A stretch of 64,000 nucleotides of DNA from Corythucha ciliata (lineage: Eukaryota > Arthropoda > Insecta > Hemiptera > Tingidae): the NCBI GenBank assembly GCA_038030265.1, contig CM075943.1, positions 29,636,001 to 29,700,000 on the forward strand, read 5' to 3'. The position numbers and the translations under genes were made by a program. Within the stretch, counting starts at the first letter, position 1. Every line of letters starts with the position of its first letter. Shown piece by piece: positions 11,869 through 23,310 of the stretch. The notes beneath the pieces are model-generated. The model searched no databases and was not told where the DNA came from. It saw only the letters and a program-made list of their open reading frames with translations.

Positions 11869-13335
11869 TGTTTACTTGCATATAAACAAACAAAAATTGA
11901 TTGGGTAATTGGTTGAAAATTAGTGAATAGGCAGAACCTATCGAATCAATTTCTAACCAGTTATTAAAAAGTGTTGGGTTTGGGGCTATTTTGGAATACA
12001 AAAATAATTTCGAACCCGAACAGATTTTATTAAAAGGCGAAAATAGAAGAAAAAAAACCTTGTTGGTATGATGATAACCCCTCAGCTCAACTCGAAGAGC
12101 CCGTGATAATTAAACTGGAACATCGGGAAATGCGTTCAATTAATGCGTTAATAATACGCTTTTAATAATACTATGTGGCAGAAAACAAAAATGTCATTTT
12201 TCGCGAGGAAACGGTGACGCAGCGCTCCATTTTTACGGGAGACCAAATTAATGAAAAAATGGGCCGACGTTCGATTCTTCCGTTAAATGCCCTGAGTAAA
12301 AGACGTGATTTAGAGGGCGTTTTTTTCGGTAAAACGGAGGTGATTGTTTCTTGATACTTTTTACGAAAATCACAATTTTCAAAAAAGATTGAACACAGTT
12401 TCGCTCAAATTGTTTTTTGTAAACGGTTTCATAGGTTTTATTACTACGCTGGGGAGGGGGCTCGGGAGAGAAATTGCAGAACACAAAACTTAAAAGTTAG
12501 CATTTCGTATTAGTTCAAAACCTCTTGGTGATGGTACGTAGTGCATTTCTCTAACATTCCTTGTCATCAACAATACAAAGATGTCAATGACGACATGACA
12601 TGAACACACACCATATATGAGCATGACACAACATACCTACATCATATATCATGGTTGATGATCATGATACAAAGATGTGTTTTCTACAGTACGAAAATGT
12701 TATGAACAAGAAGTGTTCTTTATACCAAACTTTGGTGTTCGACCCACTCGTCAAGTACTACAAAGGGCATTTACTGATGGCCAAAAAAAGAGCTGTTCCG
12801 CTTCAAATAGCGAAATTCCAAGCGACTTTGCTCCATAGGATCTTATTTTTTGGCTGAAAGAATCAGAATGTCACAGAAAATTGAGTTTTTCCTTGAAAAT
12901 TAGCTCCTCAGGCCCCGAAATATCTTGACCCAACAAAATGACACATCCGACTCACTGATTAGTTATTTGGCTGAGAAAAAGTGAAATTTAGTTCCAGAAT
13001 TTTATCCTCCGACGCTTTCAATACATACTCTGTCTCTAGTTGTCTATCCGGCTCTATAAAAACTCGCTAAAAAATTAATTTTAGCCCCAGAATAACAATA
13101 TTCTGCCCTACATGAATGTTTATGTTCAATGTTGCCCAACATATCAAATTTTAGCAGGCATTCCCTGATTCGGCTTAACCCCATGCAGGAGGCACTCGAA
13201 AACAAAATAAGTTGGGTAAATCAAATGGATAATACAAAGTAGGTGCCCCGCAAAGTTTTAACAAAGAACAAACCCTTCTGGTGCTACAGCATGCTTGCTT
13301 GGTGATCCCTTGTGGTGCATGGCAGGGGACTCTAA
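11869..13335. other. No gene seen
   Basis: No protein similarity or organised repeat was noticed in this AT-rich stretch. Confidence 0.4.
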
Positions 13336-14272
13336 ATCAATTTTTTATTTGCCTGAAAGAATGGCTGGGGTCAGGGGCGTGCAGCGTCGATGTATAAGGG
13401 TGGCCAGCTTCAACGGCCGTGAAATTAGTTTTATAGTGAAGCCGACAAGCTAAAATTTTTTTTAGTAAAAGAAATAAGCAAAATTTGTTTTTTACGAAGT
13501 TTTTTATACTAAAAAACAAAATTTGTTTTTACTGCTAAAATGATTGCGGGGTGCCCAAATGCAAAGACTGCTTTCTCCGCACTAGAACCACATCATTTTA
13601 GCTGGCTTCGCTCACTAAAAAAAACTATTTCTCGGTTTCTCTTCGTAAAAAACAAATTTTGCTTATTTTTCTCACTAAAAAAAATTGTAGCTTGTCGGCT
13701 TCACTAAAAAACCAATTTCACGGCCGTTTGTTGCTGACGAATCAATTTTGTTGCGGGACGCTTTATTCAGAGACCGATTTTTGCTGATTGTTGTACAAAA
13801 AAAAGTTAAAATATTTTCGTAGGTTAGCTGCACTAAAAAAGACATTTCTCGGATTTCACTCTCTAAAATAGGTTCCAAACGCGTATTTTCTCACTAAAAG
13901 TGTCTTATTTTGCTGAATCGAAACCCAATTTCGCGGATTTTTGTTGCTATCAGACCAATTTTGCAGGGTGGTCAAAGTCAGAGACCGTTTGATTTTACGC
14001 ACTAAAGGCCCGTTCACAAGCTCTATGTTTACGTTCTGTGGAGTCTATGCAACCAAACAAATTTATTCCCTCGAAAAATGAAGCATTTTGATAGGTTACA
14101 CAGACTCCACAGACGCATTGCACAGAGCTTGTGAACGGGCCATAAAAACCGATTTTAGCAGGTTTGACTCACTTTGAAACCAACTTATCATGTTTCACTC
14201 ACCAAAAAATCAATTTCGCGGATTTGGTTCGCTATTAAACTAAGTTCGCAGGTCTGGTTCACTAATACACCC
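13336..14272. repeat. Degenerate family-B-like minisatellite with an inserted MITE
   Basis: Loose units of the form TCGCTCACTAAAAAACCAATTT with TTCGCGGA follow one another from about 13430 to 14270, interrupted at 14008-14141 by a MITE. The units are related in wording to the 29-bp repeat at 10.7 kb but are far more diverged. Confidence 0.55.
14008..14141. mobile_element. MITE family M2, copy 1
   Basis: A 134-bp element has inverted ends GGCCCGTTCACAAGCTCT and AGAGCTTGTGAACGGGCC. The centre is TTCCCTCGAAAAATGAAGCA. Copies lie at 22506-22640 and 56890-57024. Confidence 0.88.
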
Positions 14273-14442
14273 TGTGGCGGCAAAGCATCCTCGTCATTTT
14301 TATTTATTTATTTATTTTTTTTTTTTTGTGACACATGTAAAAAATTCCAATTTTTAGATTAGTTGATTTCGGAAGAAATTAAAAAAAGTTATTTTACTTA
14401 ACCTTGTATTCAACACGATCAAAGTGGTCGAAAGACCCTTCA
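14273..14442 (+). mobile_element. Ty3/gypsy-type LTR (5' LTR or solo-like copy)
   Basis: A 170-bp sequence begins TGTGGCGGCAAAGCATCCTC and ends GAAAGACCCTTCA, giving TG...CA ends. It matches the 3' LTR at 30614-30796, with a shorter centre and a poly-T insertion. It is followed at 14443 by ATTGGTGACCCCC, which looks like the primer-binding region used by many gypsy elements. This marks it as a 5' LTR of a truncated copy. Confidence 0.8.
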
Positions 14443-14790
14443 ATTGGTGACCCCCGACTAGAAAGCACACAAAATTCTGAATTAAATCTGTCTTTCTGCG
14501 CCCCCGCTCATTCTCCGACATTCTCTCGACTCTCAACCAACGCCGGTCGCTTGTCACATTCAACACCACGCCGCTCGATACATCAAGTTCGATCAACGCC
14601 GCCGCTCGATACATCAAGTTCGATCAACGCCGCCGCTCGACAATTTCAACCGCGGCCAACACCACAACTCAAACAGGTCTCGCCGAACTCACTCGGCACG
14701 AGGCCTTGGCTTCAGCCTTGGCTTCATTTTCACCAGTGGTCACTTTCTCCAAATTTCATCTCATCTCTTTGAATATATCCATTCAAGAAA
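14443..14790 (+). pseudogene. Truncated retrotransposon leader / gag start
   Basis: Downstream of the LTR and primer-binding-like site an open frame (14404-14772) is rich in Ser, Thr, Pro and Arg. It includes a 31-bp direct duplication (CCGCTCGATACATCAAGTTC and following, 14570-14630). The composition resembles the gag start of this element class, but no conserved domain is reached before the copy ends. It is probably a broken relative of the element at 27370-30796. Confidence 0.45.
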
Positions 14791-14833
14791 CTGCATGATA
14801 GTAGAGGAAAAACATGAAAAGTTGAAAACGTTA

Positions 14834-14977
14834 AGCCGGCTCCACACATGCGGCGTTTGCCAAATAACGAGTAATATATTAATCAATTTATAGCATCACT
14901 TAGAAACCGACCAACTGAAAATTGAAAAAAAATATTTTGCTCATGATTTGGCAAATACCGCATGTGTGGAGCCGGCT
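14834..14977. mobile_element. MITE with 25-30-bp TIRs
   Basis: Ends AGCCGGCTCCACACATGCGG and CCGCATGTGTGGAGCCGGCT are inverted copies; the similarity continues inward through the TTTGCCAAAT / ATTTGGCAAA pair. Total length is 144 bp and it is non-coding. Confidence 0.88.
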
Positions 14978-15800
14978 CTAGACAGTATCCAGTGCGGTCT
15001 TTAGGCAGGGGCCCGACGGGCCTGGGCCCCGTGTCTAGGGGGGCCCCGGATTAATCAGATATTTTTCCTCAATATGGGAACAAAGATACTTGAAATTGAA
15101 AAATCGGACATTCGCTGTTTCCGGGGGCATGTTCACGCGACTGTAAACGAGACTAATTGCTGATTCGCGGCTATATTAAGAAAAATCGCTCATTCACGGC
15201 CAAAATATAGAAAATTCACGGTTTTCAACTGCCACTTAGTGGCTGACATAAAGTGTTAATTCATGCTAATCCGCAAGTGATTCCGATTAGTCTCTTTCAC
15301 ATTTTCATGTTACTTCTTAGGGCTCACTTACTGACCAGTTAGAGCATTACCGTGAAGAGGAGGAAGGCCGTGGAGGGGAAACCGGCTTTCATAAGGATAA
15401 CGTCTGTTTTCGGTGTTGCCTCATCTTCCAGGGAAGTTTCCTGCATGTTCTGAATTATTATTTTTTTGTTTTGTTTCGGGCACACCCCGCCCGAGTTGTT
15501 GGCGAAGTCAGTTATTTTTGTTTCGCGTTTTGCCCACCTCCGGAATTGCGGATACTTAATTTCTTTTGTATAGAGCGATACCATTTAAGTTCATTTCCCA
15601 TTGCCCAGAGTTGTGTAGTTTTTTTTTTGCCCCCCCCCCCCATCATTTTTTTCTTATCAGAGAGATTTCGTTGTACATATTTGACTACTACCGCTCGCGC
15701 GTTGTAAGGGAGCTCCCCCGGTTATTTTGGTTTAACAAACCGTTTTGTTACTAATTATTATTTTGGATGAACGCATCCCCAAATCTTGTGAGGAAATATT
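14978..15800. other. No gene seen; GC-rich transposon-end-like block
   Basis: At 14990-15052 a GC-rich block (CAGTGCGGTCTTTAGGCAGG and following) resembles the ends of many non-autonomous DNA transposons. A similar inverted block lies at 17630-17694 (AAAGACGGCCCTG). No shared target duplication was found, so I do not join them. A few family-A units lie at 15165-15260. Confidence 0.4.
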
Positions 15801-15940
15801 AGTGCATTTCATTCAAAAAATGCACTATTGGTCTCGCCCTGATGGTCGCACATATGGGTTGTGATACTTTTTTTTTCACGTTTCAGAACCCCTAGAACAC
15901 GAATCCGTGGTCGGTTCGATTTGCTATATATATATATATA

Positions 15941-16212
15941 GTCGGGGCGCCGGGCTAAGATCCCGGCAGGCGCCTAAGCCTCACTTGGGCTCCTACGCCA
16001 TACCCAGATCTAACTGTGCACTTCACACCCGAACTACGCGGGCGTTTCGGTCGGTGCGCGGTTTGTTGAACGCACATCGCCGGGAACGCCCACACGAAGT
16101 CGGGTGTGCCGTGTCACAGCTCGCCGCAGCCTTATAGTGTAATGGGCAATGGCTGGATTCGAACCCAGGCCCGCTGGGTTGTGAAGCGAGCATTGTATCC
16201 ATTACACCATCG
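15941..16212 (-). mobile_element. tRNA-Val-like SINE
   Basis: On the minus strand the unit starts with a tRNA-like head: A box TGGTGTAATGG, a seven-base TTCACAA loop in anticodon position (CAC, valine) and a B box GGTTCGAATCC. This is followed by about 195 bp of unrelated GC-rich body ending CCCGGCGCCCCGAC, then (TA)n. The head does not fold into a clean cloverleaf (acceptor and anticodon stems mismatch), so it is a tRNA-derived SINE or pseudogene and not a working tRNA. The other R1 copy lacks exactly this segment and has only a TA repeat there. Confidence 0.65.
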
Positions 16213-16796
16213 ATATATATATATATTTATGGCCCCTCGCTTGTTAGCACGATCACGGTCGCAATTTTTGACTTAGGGCAACCAAATTTGGTCTAAAAAT
16301 CAATAGCGTGAATATCTCGGACGAGTTCCTGATCCAGATGAATCGGTCCACGGGAACAGTGTGAAAGAGGGGTTTGAATTAGTTGAAAATTCGCTACCGC
16401 ACGGCTGTTGCTGCAATTGCCCCCAAAATTGACACGAGTAATGAGAAATGAACGCGCTTTCGTATGAGACCCTTGTGAACCAAATACGTTGATATGGCAG
16501 TGGAGTTCTCGGCGGAGGGGAGCTATTAAATTAACGCTACGCCTTACTGGACCACCCAATTACCAAAAAATTTCATTGACACTGAATTTTGAGCCGTCTC
16601 TTTTATTTGATTTGCCTACAGCCTAATAAATATTGAGTAAAAAATCCTGAGGTGGGCCAAAAAGGGAGGAACAAAAAAAAATTTTAAAAAAATTGTTTCG
16701 GATTCGAACCCAGGCACTCCGCATTGCGCAATGGTGAAATAGTGACATGCCATTTAACCTAATTTAACTGATCTGAAAATTAACGTAACCTGAAAA

Positions 16797-17207
16797 AAGT
16801 TTTGTTCCGACAGCAGCCTGTCGGGAAAAGTGCGTTTCATTCATGCGACAATCGAGTCAAACCTCATAAGTTAGAACGATATCAATCAATTATGAATGAA
16901 ATTTAGGCCGGGATAAAGATTTTAATTGCAAATAACTCCTCTAACAAGAGTCCACCTTCCCATATCGTATAGGCAACCAAACCGACTCTGTTTCATTTTT
17001 CATTTTCATCATTTTGTTCCCCCTCAGTTGGTGCCAAAAAAGGGGCCTGCGGTAAAAAGAAACACGATTTTATTATTTTGACTTTCTATACCACGGCCTA
17101 AATGTGATTCATAGTTGATTGATATCGTTCTAACTTATGAGGCTTGACTCGATTGTCGCATGAATGAAATGCACTTTTTCCGACAGGCTGCTGTCGGAAC
17201 AAAACTT
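16797..17207. mobile_element. TIR unit inside R1 (about 410 bp)
   Basis: The ends GTTCCGACAGCAGCCTGTCG and CGACAGGCTGCTGTCGGAAC are inverted, and the inverted similarity extends about 90 bp inward (GTGCRTTTCATTCATGCGAC and CTTATGAGG). The other copy is at 55022-55420. Related ends occur near 43150-43200 and 45384-45585. Confidence 0.8.
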
Positions 17208-17210
17208 TTA

Positions 17211-18286
17211 TTTTCTTTCTGTTTCTCTATGATTCATACAAGTACAATACATTCTTTTGTCTTTTGTTTTTGAACGACTGTTGTTATTAGGGCACCGCCG
17301 CCTATTCTCCCCTAACCCATTACAGTACTGAAGGAGGGAAGGAGGAGGGGAAATTGAGATTTTCTCTGACTTTTGGCTTTTTACTGGCGTTTGAATTTGA
17401 TATATATATATGCGAGAAAAGTTTGTTGAAAAATGTTTTGAATTAGGGAACTTCACGAAATCATTAGTGACCCTGTATGATTAGTACTTTTTGAAAGCTG
17501 CCCCACTACAGCTTCGTTTTCGAGACTAGTGGAGGGAAACTGCCCTCCCCTGCCCCGCTCTGGCTATACGCCCCTGGTTCACCACTAAAAGATAAAAAAG
17601 TGTGGCCAGTAAGAACCCCCCCCCCCCGTAATGGAGGGGGCCCGATGTTGTCCCGGGCCCGCGGGGCCCCAACTTCAGTAAAGACGGCCCTGACAATTTC
17701 ATTGAAAACATCGTCGAATGAATTGTCGATAATTAAAAAGCGGAGTAATAAATTGCCCAGCAAAAACAACACGTTTTCAATCTCCCTCCTAGCAAAACTT
17801 TATCAAATAGCTAGAAAATGTGACGTACTCATTACAATTCATAAACAATCTTTCTTTCCGGTCATTAGTTTCAGCAGCGATATAAATAGATTACGCGAGT
17901 GATTTTTGCCTTATTGAATTTTTCACCTTCTAGCGCCACGGTTGGGTTGGTGATGATATAGGACTTAGTTTTATACTAATGAAATGGTCCCTCAAGTCCT
18001 GCACCTCTTGAACTCTAAAAGGTTGAGGGATGTGGGTGTACAACCTATGTTATGGGGAGAGGGGGTATTACACAAATCGTTCGTGGAAGCTTCATAAGAA
18101 GCATTTATGAAACTCCCATTGTGTATTTCTATGGCCTTTCAAGTTGGGGTTGCTCAAATGCTCACCCTGTCCAGATTTGTTTTTCTTTTTCTTCCATTTT
18201 AAAAGAAATAAGTCTGGTCTTCTTGCTCTGTTAACTCCTATACATAAAAATACAATCAGCAACAGAATGTTTTACCTTTTTTTACA
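17211..18286. other. No gene seen
   Basis: Contains (TA)n near 17400, a poly-C run near 17616-17628 and a GC-rich transposon-end-like block to 17694. No conserved protein was found in the short open frames. Confidence 0.4.
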
Positions 18287-18288
18287 TA

Positions 18289-20013
18289 CAGGGTGTTTGG
18301 TAAGTCGACGGCAATAATGCAGGGGGTTCTTCTAGGTCCAAAATGGACCAAAAAAGTCCATATAAACATAGGTCCGATTTCCAACCGTTTTCGAGATAAT
18401 CGATATTTTAGTATTTTTAGCCATAACGTTAATTTTATTGGATTCAGCGCTTATAAGTCGAGAACAGTTACACGTACATTAAATCAGAGGGCACTACCGA
18501 AAAGAGCAGACATTTTTCAGTGGGAATTGGTCCAGTTATCCCCGAAAGTAGTCGCACTTTTCCAGTAACCAGTCAGATTGTGGAGATCTGTACCGATTTT
18601 AGGCAGTTTAGCCGTAACTTGAATGCATGATAGCGAATCTTGAAATGCTCTCCAGGTTTGGCAAATTTCACATAAACTTGCCTGATTAGTGAGGATGAAA
18701 ATACCAAACCCACATCATCGTACCCCTTCGTAAAAGTTTGGAAAAATGAACACATTTTGAGCTAAAAGTGCTTTTTTGGGTGTTCTTTGCAATAGGCCTT
18801 TGTAAATAAATGAAAGTGAAAAATGGAATCAAGCACACCATTATTTCTCCTAAAATGATAATAAAGCTTCTTGTAGGTCTAATCGTGGTCAGCGATGCAA
18901 AATAAAAACATTTCGTAGCGTTTATTGCACCAATTCATAACAATTAGTAAATAAAATAACAAATAAATGACCTAAAAATTCTTTTTTTACAATACATTTT
19001 CAAAATGTCCTCCTCTGTTCCGAAGGCAGGCTCTTGCCCTTTTTCTCGTGGCACCCACTGTCACGCGAGGAGAAATGTCGGCTCGAAGGGCCTCAAAAGC
19101 TCCTGTAATCTTTCTTCGAAGCTCCTCTTGATGCAGTAAACACGGTCTTTTACCAAACCCCAGACGTGGAAATCCATGGGCGCCATGTCCGGCGATCGAA
19201 GTGGTAGTGGAATTGAACCCCCTCGTCATATCCACATATCATAACTTCTATCCAAATACTGGCGAAATTCGATCAATTAGGAGGGAGGGGGCACGATCAT
19301 GTTAAGAATAAGGCTTCGACGAACATCTTCCCCCAGATTTTGCATTGAATGAGGCAAATCGTTCTGAATAAAGTTCAAATACACTACGGGAAGTTTTTAT
19401 TTTGCATCACTGACCTTGATTAAGGCCTAAAAAAAGTTTTATTTTCATTTTAAATAAGAAGTAGCGTGTTTAATTCAATTTTTCCCCTTCATTTCTTCGA
19501 AAAGGCCTATTGCATAGAACACCCAAACAAGCACTTTTCGCTGGAAACGTGTTCATTTCTTCAAACTTCTACAAAGAGGTGCGATAATCTGAGTTTGGTA
19601 CTTTGATCCTCACTAATGAGGCAAGTTTTTGTGAAATTTGCCAAACCTGGATGTCATTTCAAGATTCGCTATCATGCAATCAAGTTACGGCTAAACTGCC
19701 TAAAATCGGTACAAATCTCCACAATCTGACTGGTTACTGGAAAAGTGCGACTACTTTTGGGGATAAGTGGGCCAATTCCCACTGAAAAATGTCTGCTCTT
19801 TTCGGTAGTGCCCTCAGATTTAATGTACGTGTAACTGTTCTCGACTTATAAGCGCTTAATCCAATAAAATTAACGTTATGGCTAAAAATACTAAAATATC
19901 GATTATCTCGAAAATGGTTGGAAATCGGACCTATGTTTATATGGACTTTTTTGGTCCATTTTGGACCTAGAAAAATCCCCTGCATTATTGCCGTCGACTT
20001 ACCAAACACCCTG
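18289..20013. mobile_element. Tc1/mariner-type element with ~630-bp inverted repeats
   Basis: The ends are CAGGGTGTTTGGTAAGTCGA and the inverse ending TACCAAACACCCTG, flanked by TA at 18287-18288 and 20014-20015. That is the TA duplication expected of this superfamily. The inverted arms run about 630 bp each (18289-18920 and 19385-20013), far longer than usual mariner ends. Between them sits a decayed transposase (18987-19395, minus strand). Length 1,725 bp. Confidence 0.88.
18987..19395 (-). pseudogene. Decayed Tc1/mariner-superfamily transposase, C-terminal part
   Basis: Reading right to left on the minus strand, pieces in different frames give YLNFIQNDLP, then a corrupted WFQxDGAP-like box, then RSPDMAPMDFHVWGLVKDRV, which holds the third catalytic Asp region. 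The C-terminal end then has LRRKITGAFEALRADISP and RARACLRNRGGHFENVL. These are typical of the catalytic and C-terminal part of IS630/Tc1/mariner transposases. At least one frameshift near 19100 and stop codons near 19230-19270 make it non-functional. It lies inside the element with TA-flanked CAGGGTG ends, whose mobility it once presumably provided. Confidence 0.8.
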
Positions 20014-20015
20014 TA

Positions 20016-20679
20016 TACAACTGTTTTTTTCAGGCCCATCTATAAAGTTTGTATCGTGAGTAAGCGCATCGTCGCTTGTTGCGATTGTCGTCGCAATGCT
20101 TCTACCGCAGATCATTCATTTGTAAAACGTAAATTTGCACAATCTTCCAGCACAGTAAAAAGTAGTTTGTTATTGACCTCTTTCGCAAAATAATCGTATT
20201 GAATAACATTTTTGAAAAATTATACTTGTACTATCTCTGAACAATAAAGCCGACAATACATCCCATCTGCCAAAAGGGAAATCAAATGTTTAAAAGGCCT
20301 TTGGATTGAGATCCTACGTCGCAAGACAAAATCGTAAATCTACAGGTCATGTATTTTGAGACGCAAACGCAACTCTTCTATAGTCTGTCCTCTTAGTGAT
20401 GGACTATCGAACGTGTTGCTTCATTTTGATAGTTCGATTTGTTCACTGCCACCAAAAATATTTAAACTCACTAATAACCCAATTTTTTGCTGTTGAGAGA
20501 GAGAGAGCATTTATTTCGGCAAGTCTTACCACGTGACCTACGTGAGTCGGGACCCACGCTTCCTCATAAAATAGACAATTTTTAAAATAGCATGTAATTC
20601 TAGGTTTGTGAGGAAGGTTTGAGTCGAGGAAATTTCGAGGAACGACTCAGCATACGGGCCTGTGCCAGTATTCAAAATG
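20016..20679. other. No gene seen
   Basis: No recognised protein. A short (GA)n run occurs near 20497-20510. Confidence 0.4.
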
Positions 20680-21305
20680 AATTCGACCACAACGGGCAAA
20701 TATTTTGTTGTTATTTTTTTTTTTTTTTTTAACGTGAATACGTTTTACGGGAGTATAGTACATATAGGTACCAATTCGGCAGAAGTGGCAAAATGGGTCT
20801 CACACCGCGTGCGCCGCCCAATGTGGGTGGTTCTGGGTGGAGGGTATTGGGTGGGAATGAGTGATATCACTAAGATTCCAATCTTTACTCAAATCAAAAG
20901 TCAAAACTCAGTTGACTGCTCAACTGCCACTTATTGCCAGCCAAAAAGACGTATTCACGCTAAACTCCGAGTCCGTGGGCCTATTGATTGTTTTATAATA
21001 TTGTGACGTTTCATGGATCTGTGTGCCGACCTCATCAGACTTTTTACGATTTTAGTCAGAAGTCAATTGAGAGATTTTGCGACCAGTTTACCAGTCCCGT
21101 AAACGCTAAAGTTATTCGAATAATGAATGGCAACTACTAGAGTTATACTTCTACTAATGTCTGACTTGTGGACAATGATTTCTGGACTAATGTCTTGAAA
21201 AGTCTGATGAGGTGATCAACTCATCACACAGATCGACGAAACGTCGTAGTATTATAATAAATAAATAAAATAACGACAAAAAAATTGCCCGTTTTGTGGT
21301 CGATA
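20680..21305. mobile_element. Inverted-repeat element, about 620 bp
   Basis: Outer ends CGACCACAACGGGCAAATAT and CAATTTTTTTGTCGTTATT-side (inverse near 21270-21303) match in reverse complement. A second inner pair has GACGTTTCATGGATCTGTGT at 21005 and ACACAGATCGACGAAACGTC at 21227-21246. The phrase ACGAAACGTCG before an (AATA)n tail recalls 3' regions of Penelope or LINE-like retroelements, but no protein is present to confirm it. Confidence 0.5.
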
Positions 21306-21343
21306 TTATTATTTTTTGGAAAACGACAAGCTCATAAAAAGAA

Positions 21344-21545
21344 TTGTCGAGCATCAGAAAGAGTGAAATGACTCTAAACTGGCTCCGCAGTTATTTACAT
21401 AACAGAAAGTTGCAAGTTACGGTAAATGGAGTGCGGGGAAGTACCATGTCAAATGGGCGTTTCTCGATTCAGCAAGGCACAGTTCTGGGTCCTATACTGT
21501 TCCTCGCCTATGTGAATGGATTACTCCAGCTTTCGCAAAGACCTC
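21344..21545 (+). pseudogene. Non-LTR retrotransposon reverse transcriptase fragment
   Basis: The frame gives LNWLRSYLHNRKLQVTVNG and then QQGTVLGPILFLAYVNGL. This matches the reverse-transcriptase region just after the catalytic motif in jockey-type LINEs (family pattern GVPQGSxLGPLLFxxYINDL). The open frame continues to 21802 but loses similarity after about 21540. Neither the catalytic FADD region nor the endonuclease is seen, so this is a 5'- and 3'-truncated relic. Confidence 0.8.
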
Positions 21546-21916
21546 CTTTCGAGTTCACTCAAAACCAACTATTCTCCAGGTTCAGGATTTTGCAACTGGA
21601 ATCAACTCTTCAAGAAATGTTCGGTTCAACGTCTGTTCAAAGTCTGCATGGGCATAGTTATGGTATGAGTTCCGACAGGGAAACTACTTGGACTCTCCGA
21701 GACTTTTCGATCAAGAAAGGGCTGATATCTTGTAAGAATTTCAGCAAAAAAGGATTAACTAGTGAAGCGGCGTTACTATGCCACCTAAGACTGACGCATT
21801 AATAATACCAAAATGGGAAAAAGAAGAAAACATGTACCTACTATTATTGTAGAGTGACCTAAGTAAATATTATGGCTCGTCCTCCACCACGTGCCTAGCC
21901 CAGTTTTCCATGTTTT

Positions 21917-21947
21917 GTTTGTTGTTGTTGTTGTTGTTGTTGTTGTT
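21917..21947. repeat. (GTT)n microsatellite
   Basis: About ten uninterrupted GTT triplets. Confidence 0.9.
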
Positions 21948-22079
21948 AACCTGTATAAAAATAAAGGAATTCAAATTTTATAAAAATAAAATAAACTTTT
22001 TACATTAAGATAGGAATAATCCTAGAATGATTCGTCAATAAATAATAGGTACATAAATAAATTAACTTTATCCCTTTAG

Positions 22080-22460
22080 CCTTGAATGAACTCTAAATTC
22101 CATGTTGCTTTAAGAATCCGTGAATTAACGATTTGCGATTTCTCAATTCAAGCCATGAATAAGTGGTTTTCAAAATGTTAAAATTGGCCGCGAACTTGTG
22201 ACTTTTTGCATTTTAAGCCGCGAATAATTAGGTAGTGTTTTTCGTGCATGCGATTTCTTTCACTTGTATAGTTGTAGCCATGAATTAACGCTTTCTTTTT
22301 ATTTTAGCCAAGAAGTTACCACGAAGCCGCGAATCGGCGTTCCCTCAATTTCTTTAGCTCTTTTCCCCAATTTTAGCCGCGAAGTAGAGTTTTAACTTTT
22401 TATCCCACGAATCAGCGATTCATATCAATATCAGACGCAACAGTACTTCCTCAAATCCTC
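22080..22460. repeat. Family-A minisatellite, inverted orientation
   Basis: Loose units of AGCCGCGAATTAGCG and TTTTCTCAATTTT, i.e. the reverse complement of the units at 4.6-5.4 kb. Confidence 0.6.
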
Positions 22461-22505
22461 AATTTCTCTCTTGTTTCTAACTTGATTTCACAAAACATTG
22501 TTAAA

Positions 22506-22640
22506 GGCCCGTTCACAAGCTCTATGTTTGCGTTGTGTGGAGTCTATGCAACCAATTAAATTTATTCCCTCGAAAAATGAAGCATTTTGATAGGTTGCAT
22601 AGACACCAAACGACAAAAACATAGAGTTAGTGAACGGATC
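22506..22640. mobile_element. MITE family M2, copy 2
   Basis: Begins GGCCCGTTCACAAGCTCT and ends with the worn inverse TAGTGAACGGATC. The centre TTCCCTCGAAAAATGAAGCA is conserved with 14008-14141. Confidence 0.85.
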
Positions 22641-22932
22641 TTAACAAGCTTTAAAGTCTACAGTGTTAAATGTCTTTAAGTCTGATTAAGTTCTAGTCTA
22701 GATGTATTTTTTGGTCTGTACGATTATACCAGTGAATTAGTTTCTAGTGAATTATCCTTGGTGATTATCAAATAACACGCGCATCATAGCATATCATTTA
22801 AGTATTGTGCAGTTCTGGTTTTTTCCTATTTTGTTGTGGTTGTTGTTGTTAATGTTGTTGTGTGAGTTTGAGACTCGGCCTAATACCACAAGTTCGTTTG
22901 AACTTATTTTTAGGCCAGCTTGATATATTAAT

Positions 22933-22980
<48 letters not shown>

Positions 22981-23310
22981 CTCTTCATCCTTGGCCTTAA
23001 GTATCTTGGGAAGGGTGGCTTCGCTGTGAAGCAACTGTTTGTAGATTTTAAAAAGTATCCTGAAATTTCTTGAACAATCAATTGTTAGATTCAGCATTTT
23101 TTCTCGATAAAAAACAAAATATGAACATCTAGTTTTTATGGGGTTCAACTATCTGCAGAGCTGTGGTGTACCTACCAGGCCTTCTCGCCCACTCGCTGTG
23201 CGGACTTTTGCAGGCGAAAAACCTCGTGACTGGTGAGGAGAGTTACCCCATGCCACTTTCCCGTATATCATATATGCGAGTAAAAATTACCATAGTAGAC
23301 TGATTTTAAA
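22641..23310. other. No gene seen; long poly-A run
   Basis: A poly-A run of about 41 bases at 22937-22977 could be the tail of an old retroposon; it continues into GGCCTCTTCATCC. No protein was recognised. Confidence 0.5.

Larger units (their letters stand above)
15801..17210 (-). mobile_element. Repeat R1, copy 1 (carries a SINE insertion)
   Basis: This block is the reverse complement of 55021-56130 along its whole length, except for a 272-bp insertion at 15941-16212. Its left edge, AGTGCATTTCATTCAAAAAA, is itself a hairpin start. Its right third (16797-17207) is a separate TIR unit with ends GTTCCGACAGCAGCCTGTCG and the inverse. Both copies hold an 88-codon open frame (here 16559-16293 on the minus strand) with about 8 differences; no known domain is recognised in it. 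Confidence 0.85.

Noticed and set aside
16140..16212. A functional tRNA gene on the minus strand
   Set aside because: A and B boxes and the anticodon-like loop are present, but acceptor and anticodon stems do not pair and a long body follows, so I call it a SINE head.
14990..17694. A single hAT-like element spanning both GC-rich ends (GGTCTTTAGGCAGG and AAAGACGGCCCTG)
   Set aside because: The ends are only loosely similar and no matching 8-bp flanks were found.
22794..23148. Phe-rich minus-strand frames
   Set aside because: They are translations of the 41-base poly-A run.
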